Below are positions 55,113 to 62,549 of a DNA stretch of 64,000 nucleotides, piece after piece; positions within the stretch are counted from its first letter, which is position 1; every line of letters starts with the position of its first letter. The translations under genes were made by a program, and so were the position numbers. The notes below the pieces were generated by a model that worked only from the letters and a program-made list of their open reading frames with translations, was not told the origin of the DNA and did no database searches. Source of the DNA: Buchnera aphidicola (Chaitoregma tattakana) (GTDB lineage: Bacteria > Pseudomonadota > Gammaproteobacteria > Enterobacterales > Enterobacteriaceae); assembly GCF_039370165.1 (NCBI RefSeq), contig NZ_CP134991.1, forward strand, positions 124,001 to 188,000, read 5' to 3'.

Positions 55113-55670
55113 TTGATAGACAATATAAAAAATATTACTATAAGAAATATGAATAGTTGTATTAATTTATTTCAAAAAAGTATAGATTCTATAAGAGTAG
55201 GAGCTGCTAACTCTTCATTAATAGAAAATATTTTAGTAGAATATTATGGTAAAAAATTTTTTTTAAACAAAATTTCAAGAATAATAGTATATAACACAAA
55301 CACTCTTAAAATAAATGCATTTGATAAAACCATTAATAATGCAATAGTAAAATCTATTTTAAAAGCCAATATAGGTTTAAATCCCTACATAAAAGATAAT
55401 GACATTTTTATATCTTTGCCTCCTGTTACTAATGAGAAAAGAAAACAGTTAATTAAACTAATATACTCAGAGGGTGAAAAGACAAAAATTAATATTAGAT
55501 TAGTAAGAAGAGATGCAAACATAAAATTTAACAATATGTATTTAGATAAGATAATTGATAAAGACAGTAAATATAGAATAGAAAAAGAGATACAAATTAT
55601 TACTAACGATTTTATAAACAAAGTTGACAAAATTATTTCTTTAAAAGAATCTATTTTAAAAAAACAATAA
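55113..55670 (+). CDS. frr: Ribosome recycling factor
   Basis: Splits post-termination ribosomes with EF-G. The TTG at 55113 gives 185 aa, exactly the E. coli length, and aligns MIDNIKNITIRNM with the E. coli start; a TTG 15 bp upstream is also open but fits less well. GGGG lies ~8 bp ahead. Conserved: SIRVGAANSSLIENILVEYYG (key R and EYYG), TLKINAFD, LGLNP-like IGLNP, LPPVTNEKRK, and LVRRDAN with R132 at the E. coli position. pyrH, normally just upstream, is absent. Confidence 0.97.
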   Translation: MIDNIKNITIRNMNSCINLFQKSIDSIRVGAANSSLIENILVEYYGKKFFLNKISRIIVYNTNTLKINAFDKTINNAIVKSILKANIGLNPYIKDNDIFISLPPVTNEKRKQLIKLIYSEGEKTKINIRLVRRDANIKFNNMYLDKIIDKDSKYRIEKEIQIITNDFINKVDKIISLKESILKKQ

Positions 55671-55710
55671 TATTACTTAAATTTTTACATAAGATTTTTA
55701 TTATTATAAT

Positions 55711-56154
55711 ATGAAAAAAAAATTTTTACTAAATTATAAAGATTTATTAAGTTTTATGCCTTATAAATATCCTCTACTATTAGTAGATAAAATAATTAGT
55801 ATAAAAAAAAACATTTTTATAAAGTCTTTTAAAATTGTAAAAAAGGACGATTTCTTTTTAAGTAAACATTTTTTTTTAAATTCTGTATATCCTGGAGTTT
55901 TAATTTTAGAATTTTTACATCAAACATCTTTTGTTCTGTTATATAAGAACAAGATACTGAAAAATAAAAATAAAAATTTTTATTTAGCTAAAATAATTTA
56001 TGCTAAATTTTTTTATGTTATAAAAAGTGATGATGTTATGATAGGAAATGTTAGTATTATTAAAAAATCTTTAAATACATATGTTTTTTATGGAAAAGTG
56101 CTAGTAAATGGCAGAATAATATGTTCTGCTAGTTTTATATGTGCAATAAAATAA
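55711..56154 (+). CDS. fabZ: 3-hydroxyacyl-ACP dehydratase FabZ-like protein
   Basis: Hot-dog fold dehydratase of fatty acid synthesis. It has 147 aa (E. coli 151). MPYKYPLLLVDKI near residue 16 and YPGVLILEFLHQTSF match the family; catalytic histidine (in SKHFF) and glutamate (in LILEFL) are kept. The HFPGxP signature is changed to HFFLNS, so the proline and glycine around the active-site loop are lost. In E. coli it lies in the lpxD-fabZ-lpxA-lpxB-rnhB-dnaE run; here only dnaE remains as neighbour, 43 bp downstream. Confident as FabZ by descent, less so for activity. Confidence 0.88.
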   Translation: MKKKFLLNYKDLLSFMPYKYPLLLVDKIISIKKNIFIKSFKIVKKDDFFLSKHFFLNSVYPGVLILEFLHQTSFVLLYKNKILKNKNKNFYLAKIIYAKFFYVIKSDDVMIGNVSIIKKSLNTYVFYGKVLVNGRIICSASFICAIK

Positions 56155-56197
56155 TTTTATTTTTTTTTATAATAATAATATATTATTAGAGATTTTT

Positions 56198-59100
56198 ATG
56201 AAAAATTTTAAGTTTGTGCACTTGAATTTATGTTCAGACTATTCAATATTAGAAGGTTTAAATAATCCTAAAGATTTAATAAAAAAAGCATTTGAATATA
56301 ATATGACTTCTTTAGGTCTTTCTGATATAGGTAATATGTTCGGAATATTAAAATTTTATAACTACGCGCACGATTATGGTGTGAAGCCAATCTTAGGAAT
56401 AACAATAAAAATAAATTTCTTTAAAAAACATATTAAAGTTATTCTGTTTGCTAAAAATATTGTAGGTTATAACAATTTAGTAATTATATCTTCTGAACTA
56501 CAAAAAAACAACTTATACAAAAAAAATGATGCAAATTGCATAGATTCAAGTTTTTTAGAAAATCATAAAGAAGGATTATTACTAATAATTACATATGATT
56601 TTTTTTATAAATTTTATAACTTTTTATTAAAAAAAAACTTTTATATTTTAGAAAAATATTTAAAATTTTGTAAAAAAAATTTTAATAATTCATTTTATTT
56701 AGAAATAGTTAGAAGAAAAATAGTGCAGGAAGAATTTTTTATAAATAAAATACTACAAATTTCTTATAATTATAACATACCTGTAGTAGCTACTAATAAA
56801 GTTAGATTTATTAACAAAAAAGATTTTTACATACATAAAATTAGAATATGTATTAGCAAAAATATTTCTATATCGAAAATAAAAAATGATTATAATTGCA
56901 CGATACATCAGTTTTTTAAATCTGAAAATGAAATGTTAAATACATTCTTAGACATACCTAATGCTGTAAAAAATAGTGTAGAAATAGCTAAGAGATGTAA
57001 TGTAATTTTTTCCTCAAAAAAATATTTTCTACCAAATTTTCTTAATATTAATACTTCTGCAAAAAAATTTTTAGTAAAAAAAGCATATATTGGAATGAAA
57101 TCTAGATTGCGTTCAATGAATTTTGATGAACATGATAAAAATAAAATTTACAAAAAATATTATGACAGATTATCATATGAATTAAAAATAATAAATAGAA
57201 TGGGATTCCCTGGATATTTTTTAATAGTTATGGAGTTTATACTGTGGGCAAAAAAAAATAATATACCAGTAGGTCCAGGTCGAGGTTCAGGAGCTGGCTC
57301 TTTAGTTGCTTATGCGTTGTGTATCACAGAAATTAATCCAATAAATTTTGATCTATTGTTTGAAAGATTTTTAAACCCAGAGAGACTATCTATGCCGGAT
57401 TTTGATATAGATTTTTGTATGGATAGAAGAGATGAAGTAATCTCTCATGTTTCTAAAGTATATGGTAAAGCACATGTTTCACAAATAATTACTTTTGGTA
57501 CTATGTCGGCAAAGTCAGTAATTAGAGATGTTGGAAGAGTATTAGGATATCCATATGGATTTATAAATTATATTTCAAAACTAGTGCCTATGAATTTTGG
57601 TATGACTATTACTAAGGCATTTAATCAACAAAAAGATTTAAAAAAGTTGTATAAACATGATAAAGACGTTAAATTATTAGTAAATATATCTAAGAAATTA
57701 GAAGGAGTAGTAAAAAATATTGGGAAACATTCTGGTGGCATTATAATATCACCAGATAAAATTATTAATCATGTTCCTTTATATTTTGATAAAGATTGTT
57801 TTAATTCTATAACTCAATTTGATAAGAATGATTTGGAAAAAATAGGATTAATAAAATTTGATTTACTTGGTTTAAGAACTTTAACAATTATACAAAATAC
57901 TTTGTTAGCAATAAAAAAAAATGATAAAAATACTTTTAAAGAAATTGACATAAATAAAATAGATTTAAATGATAAAGAAGTATTTAATTTGTTAAAGAAA
58001 TCTGATACTATTGCTATTTTTCAATTAGAATCTAAAGGAATGAGAGATTTAATAAGAAAATTATCTCCTGATTCTTTTGAGGATATAATTGCTTTAGTAG
58101 CTTTATTTAGACCCGGTCCATTACAATCAGGAATGGTTAAGAATTTTATTGATAGAAAAAAAGGTATAGAAAAAATATATTATCCAGACAAATATTGGCA
58201 AGATTTATCATTAAAACCTATTTTAAAATCTACATATGGTATAATTCTTTATCAAGAACAAGTTATGCAAATTTCACAAAAATTAGCTGGATATACTTTA
58301 GGTAATGCAGACATTTTAAGAAGAGCTATGTCTAAAAAAAATCCTAAAGAAATGAAAAAACAAAGAGATATTTTTAAAAAAGGAGCAAAAAAAAAATTAG
58401 TTAATGAAAATTTTGCTTTAAAGATTTTTAGTTTATTGGAAAAGTTTGCTGGATATGGATTTAATAAATCTCATTCAACTGCATATGCCATGATAACATA
58501 TCAAACTATGTGGTTAAAAATATATTATCCATCTGAATTCATGTCTTCAGTACTAAATGCCGAAATGGATAAAATAAATAGATTAACAATTTTAATAGAT
58601 GAATGTAAAAGGATGCAGATAAAAATTATTCCTCCTAATATAAATTGTAGTTTGTATAAATTTTATGTAAAAAATAATAATATAGTTTATGCATTAGGTG
58701 CAATTAAGGGTATAGGAATTGCATCTATTGAAATTATTGTAAGTGAAAGAATAAAAAATGGTCTTTTTTCTAATATATTAGATTTATGCATAAGAACATC
58801 TTGTAAAAAGATTACTTTTAGCATTTTAGAAAAATTAGTTTTTTCTGGGTGTTTTGATTGTTTCGAATCAGATAGGTCTATATTAATAGATTCTTTAAAA
58901 AGTATTATAAAGCTTTCAATACAATATTTTAAAAATAAAAATTTTGTTTATAATAATTTATTTACTAATATACATGAAGATTATAAAAATATAATAAAGT
59001 TTAAAAAAAAAGAAAATATACCTTGGACAATTGTAAAAAAAATGAAGAATGAATATTCTTCTTTAGGATTGTATTTAAATTTTCATCCTTATTTATATTT

Positions 59101-59680
59101 TATACAAGAAGTTTCAAATTATAAGAAAACGATTGAAATTAAAAATAATATAAGTAATAAGTTATTAAACAAAATAGTTCATGTTTTAGGTGTAGTAATA
59201 TCAGTAAGAAAAAATTTTTCTAAAAACAATAACGAAATAATTACTATAGTACTTGACAATTATTTTAACAAAATAGAAGTAGTAATTTTCAATAGTTCAA
59301 GAAATAGATATATTTCTTTAGTAAAAAAACGCAAAGTTATTTTAGTAAAAGGAAAAATAGTTTTTGACAATTTTTTAAATAATATTAGATTGATTTCTAA
59401 TGATATATATGACATGGAACTTTTAAGAAAAAAATATTTAAAGAAAATTATAATATTTATAGATATATCAGTTATAAATAAAACTATTGAAAAAAATATT
59501 TTTTCTTTAATAGAAAAATATAATTTTGGAGTCTTACAATTAGACTTATATAAAAATAGTTTACAAAACAAAAAATCATACTCTTTAATACAGAAATTTT
59601 TTGTTTTTCCTAAAAATGAACTTTTTGAGAAATTAGAACTATTTTTAGGAAAAAATTTTTTTAAATTGTTAAAAAAATAA
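56198..59680 (+). CDS. dnaE: DNA polymerase III alpha subunit
   Basis: Replicative polymerase. Its 1160 aa equal E. coli. The catalytic aspartates D401 and D403 are in MPDFDIDFCMDRRDEV (key PDFDIDF) at the E. coli numbers. GPGRGSGAGSLVAYAL, QIITFGTMSAKSVIRDVGRV (key TFGTM.AK...RD), FRPGPLQSGM, YGIILYQEQVMQI and FNKSHSTAYA are typical of the polymerase core. The N-terminal PHP domain is recognisable (FVHLNLCSDYSILEG) but has lost several metal-binding residues, as in enterobacteria. Its stop lies 7 bp from the stop of convergent proS, with no room for a terminator. Confidence 0.98.
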   Translation: MKNFKFVHLNLCSDYSILEGLNNPKDLIKKAFEYNMTSLGLSDIGNMFGILKFYNYAHDYGVKPILGITIKINFFKKHIKVILFAKNIVGYNNLVIISSELQKNNLYKKNDANCIDSSFLENHKEGLLLIITYDFFYKFYNFLLKKNFYILEKYLKFCKKNFNNSFYLEIVRRKIVQEEFFINKILQISYNYNIPVVATNKVRFINKKDFYIHKIRICISKNISISKIKNDYNCTIHQFFKSENEMLNTFLDIPNAVKNSVEIAKRCNVIFSSKKYFLPNFLNINTSAKKFLVKKAYIGMKSRLRSMNFDEHDKNKIYKKYYDRLSYELKIINRMGFPGYFLIVMEFILWAKKNNIPVGPGRGSGAGSLVAYALCITEINPINFDLLFERFLNPERLSMPDFDIDFCMDRRDEVISHVSKVYGKAHVSQIITFGTMSAKSVIRDVGRVLGYPYGFINYISKLVPMNFGMTITKAFNQQKDLKKLYKHDKDVKLLVNISKKLEGVVKNIGKHSGGIIISPDKIINHVPLYFDKDCFNSITQFDKNDLEKIGLIKFDLLGLRTLTIIQNTLLAIKKNDKNTFKEIDINKIDLNDKEVFNLLKKSDTIAIFQLESKGMRDLIRKLSPDSFEDIIALVALFRPGPLQSGMVKNFIDRKKGIEKIYYPDKYWQDLSLKPILKSTYGIILYQEQVMQISQKLAGYTLGNADILRRAMSKKNPKEMKKQRDIFKKGAKKKLVNENFALKIFSLLEKFAGYGFNKSHSTAYAMITYQTMWLKIYYPSEFMSSVLNAEMDKINRLTILIDECKRMQIKIIPPNINCSLYKFYVKNNNIVYALGAIKGIGIASIEIIVSERIKNGLFSNILDLCIRTSCKKITFSILEKLVFSGCFDCFESDRSILIDSLKSIIKLSIQYFKNKNFVYNNLFTNIHEDYKNIIKFKKKENIPWTIVKKMKNEYSSLGLYLNFHPYLYFIQEVSNYKKTIEIKNNISNKLLNKIVHVLGVVISVRKNFSKNNNEIITIVLDNYFNKIEVVIFNSSRNRYISLVKKRKVILVKGKIVFDNFLNNIRLISNDIYDMELLRKKYLKKIIIFIDISVINKTIEKNIFSLIEKYNFGVLQLDLYKNSLQNKKSYSLIQKFFVFPKNELFEKLELFLGKNFFKLLKK

Positions 59681-59687
59681 ATTTGTA

Positions 59688-61262
59688 TTATTTGTTAAAT
59701 ATTTTGTTTATTTTGTCTATAGAAACTAATATTGTTTTGTTTGATTTTCTATTTCTATACTCTACAATTTTGTTTTTAACATTTTTCATACTTACAATTA
59801 CTATATGTGTTATTCCAATCAAATCTGCTTCAAAAAACATTTTTCCAGGAGAAATTTCTCTGTCATCTATTAGAACTTCTATTTTTTTATTTTTCATATA
59901 TTTATAAAGTGTTTTAGAAAAATTTTCTACTTCTGGATATTTTTTTTTATTTATTGGTAATATAATTATTTCAAACGGAGATATTATTTTTGGCCATATT
60001 ATACCATTTTTATCATAGTTTTGTTCTATTATAGATGGTATTAATCTTGTTATACCTATTCCATAACATCCCATATTTATAAATTTTTTATTTTTTTTTT
60101 GATCTATTATGAAGAAATTATTTTTCTTAGAATATTTTTTTCCTATTTTAAATATGTGTGCTATTTCTATACTTTTTTTAATGTTATATGCATAGTTAAA
60201 TAATAAGTTTTCTTTATAATGTGAATGTTTTATATTTTCTATTTTATTAATTTCTTTACGAATATAAAAATTTTTATTTAATAACACATATTTATCTATT
60301 ATAATTTTATTTCTTATTTTCAAAATTTTTTTTGGGTCTGATATTTTTTTATAAAATTTTTCTATTTTATTTTTTTTTTCAAACTTTATTAAATTGTTAT
60401 TAAAATATTTTTTTATTTTTTTAATATCTATATTAGAATTTTCATGTATTATTATAATAATATTATTTTTATATTTATCAATTTTTATTAAAAATATTTT
60501 TGTATAATATGTTTCATATTTCAAATTATGTTTTTTATGTTCTTTTTTAACAATGGATGTTATAGAAATTTTTTTAGCAATATTATAGTTTTTTGTTGTT
60601 AAAATATAATTTTCACCATTTTTAGATACAGAATGAAATTCATGTGAAATTTTTCCTCCCATTTTTTTTGATTCTGTTTTTATTGTATAAAATTTTATTT
60701 TTAAGGAACTAAAAATTTTAGTATATGAATTATACATATCTAAATATGTTTTTTGTAATGATTTCTCTTCTTTATGAAAAGAGTAAGCATCCTTCATAAT
60801 AAATTCTTTACATCTTATTATTCCAGCTCTTGGTCTTATTTCATCTCTATATTTATTTTGTATTTGATAAAAAATAATAGGTAAATTTTTATATGATTTT
60901 ATTTCTTTTGACAAAATGTATGTAATTATTTCTTCATTAGTTGGAGATAATATAAATTTTTTTTTCTTTCTATCTAATAATTTAAATAGTTCTTTGCCAA
61001 AAATTTTTTCTCTATTACTATTTTTCCAAAGTGATATTGGTTGTAATACTGGCATCAGTATCTCTATTGAATTATTTTTCTCCATTTCTACTTTTATTAT
61101 TTTTGTAATTTTATTTATTATTCTTACACCAAGTGGTAAAAAAGAATATATACCTGACGATATTTTTCTTATTAGACCTGATCTTAACATTAGCTCATTA
61201 CTAATTATTTTATTTTTATAATGTTTTTTATTAACAAAAAAGGGATATTTACTAGTTCTCAT
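59688..61262 (-). CDS. proS: Prolyl-tRNA synthetase with eroded editing domain
   Basis: Class II synthetase for proline. It has 524 aa (E. coli 572). The catalytic parts are intact: MLRSGLIRKISSGIYSFLPLG, motif 2 region FRDEIRPR-like YRDEIRPRAGIIRCKEFIMKDAYSFH (key RDEIRPR, KDAYSFH), IAHIFKIGKKYS, MGCYGIGITRL, and the anticodon-binding end EVLIDDREISPG. Between about residues 225 and 360, where E. coli carries the INS editing domain for Ala-tRNAPro, the sequence is lysine/isoleucine/asparagine-rich, shortened, and lacks the GxxxP loop and GDHEL-type motif. Confidence 0.96.
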   Translation of the reverse strand: MRTSKYPFFVNKKHYKNKIISNELMLRSGLIRKISSGIYSFLPLGVRIINKITKIIKVEMEKNNSIEILMPVLQPISLWKNSNREKIFGKELFKLLDRKKKKFILSPTNEEIITYILSKEIKSYKNLPIIFYQIQNKYRDEIRPRAGIIRCKEFIMKDAYSFHKEEKSLQKTYLDMYNSYTKIFSSLKIKFYTIKTESKKMGGKISHEFHSVSKNGENYILTTKNYNIAKKISITSIVKKEHKKHNLKYETYYTKIFLIKIDKYKNNIIIIIHENSNIDIKKIKKYFNNNLIKFEKKNKIEKFYKKISDPKKILKIRNKIIIDKYVLLNKNFYIRKEINKIENIKHSHYKENLLFNYAYNIKKSIEIAHIFKIGKKYSKKNNFFIIDQKKNKKFINMGCYGIGITRLIPSIIEQNYDKNGIIWPKIISPFEIIILPINKKKYPEVENFSKTLYKYMKNKKIEVLIDDREISPGKMFFEADLIGITHIVIVSMKNVKNKIVEYRNRKSNKTILVSIDKINKIFNK

Positions 61263-61413
61263 GTTTTTTCTTAATTTTGAATATAAAATTTAAGTAGTTT
61301 TTGTTATATTGAAATAAAAATTTTATATATGTTTTAAAATATTTTAATTATATAATATTTTTATTTAGTATATATGTTTTATTTTTTTTAAAAATATTTT
61401 TGTTGAGAATATT

Positions 61414-62523
61414 ATGTCTGAAAACAATGTTGATGAAGACAAAACTGAAGATCCATCAGAGCACAAGATAAAGAAGTCTCTTAAAGATGGGAAGAGAATC
61501 GATGTAAAAGAATTTAACTTTTTGTTATTTTTATGTGTCAATTTTATTTTTATGTATATATTTAGATATAGTATTTATTCAAATTCTATACTATTTTTTA
61601 CAAATAGTTTTAAATTTGATTCTGATTCGTTAAATAAAAACGCTTTTTTAAATTTAAAAAGTTTAATAGAAGATAAGATTTTTTGTTTTTTATATTATTT
61701 ATTTTTACCTTTTTTGGCTAACTTATTAATACCATTATTCTTAGGAAGCATTAAATTTAATATTAATAATATAAGTTTAAATTTTAATCGATTAAACATA
61801 TTTAGTGGTTTTCAAAGATTATTATCGTATAACATTTTAGTAGATTTTATAAAAATATTAATGAAATTTTTTTTTATATCATTTACTTTTGTATTTTTTT
61901 TGCATAAAAAAATTTTTCAAATATTACATATTTTTTTCATTGATATTAATGTAAACATACTTTATTTTTTTAAGGTATTAATGTTTTTTTGTTTAATAGG
62001 CATTATTTCTTTTATTCCAATATCTATAATAGATTTTGTATTAGAATATAATCGTTATTATAAGAGCTTGAGAATGTCTAAATATGAAGTTTTAGAAGAA
62101 TTTAAAGAAATAGAAGGAAATCCTAATATTAAAAGTATTATAAGAAGGAAAAGAAAAGAACAAGAAAATGCTTTTAAAAGCTCCAACATTTCTGAAGCAG
62201 ATGTAATTTTGATAGATTTGTCAAATAATTTTTGTGTAGCTATAAAATATGATAGTGCAACTATGCATGCTCCTAAAATACTACGTAAAAATACTAAAGA
62301 AGAAATAGATAATATAAAAAAAATAGCGATTTCTAAAAATATACCAGTGCTAAAGGATTCATATTTAACTACAAATTTGTATACATATGGTAAATCTGGT
62401 GGGTATATTCCTGAAATGTTATATTTATCTATTTCTGAAGTTATCGCTTGGTCTGATAATATGAAAAGATGGATGAAAATCGGTGGTGTAAAACCTATTT
62501 TTAAAAAAAAATTTAATAAATAA
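61414..62523 (+). CDS. flhB: Flagellar export protein FlhB, NPTH motif lost
   Basis: Membrane component and substrate-specificity switch of the flagellar type III export gate. It has 369 aa (E. coli 382). DKTEDPSEHKIKKSLKDGK at the start, four hydrophobic helices (about 30-215), and the cytoplasmic SMSK-EVxxExKExEGNP segment (SKYEVLEEFKEIEGNP) are conserved. In the cytoplasmic domain the autocleavage motif NPTH (269-272 in E. coli) is replaced by LSNN at exactly residues 269-272, followed by the conserved VAIKYD. Cleavage therefore should not occur. Followed by flhA 26 bp later. Confidence 0.96.
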   Translation: MSENNVDEDKTEDPSEHKIKKSLKDGKRIDVKEFNFLLFLCVNFIFMYIFRYSIYSNSILFFTNSFKFDSDSLNKNAFLNLKSLIEDKIFCFLYYLFLPFLANLLIPLFLGSIKFNINNISLNFNRLNIFSGFQRLLSYNILVDFIKILMKFFFISFTFVFFLHKKIFQILHIFFIDINVNILYFFKVLMFFCLIGIISFIPISIIDFVLEYNRYYKSLRMSKYEVLEEFKEIEGNPNIKSIIRRKRKEQENAFKSSNISEADVILIDLSNNFCVAIKYDSATMHAPKILRKNTKEEIDNIKKIAISKNIPVLKDSYLTTNLYTYGKSGGYIPEMLYLSISEVIAWSDNMKRWMKIGGVKPIFKKKFNK

Positions 62524-62549
62524 ATTTTAAAAATTTAGAGACTATAAAC

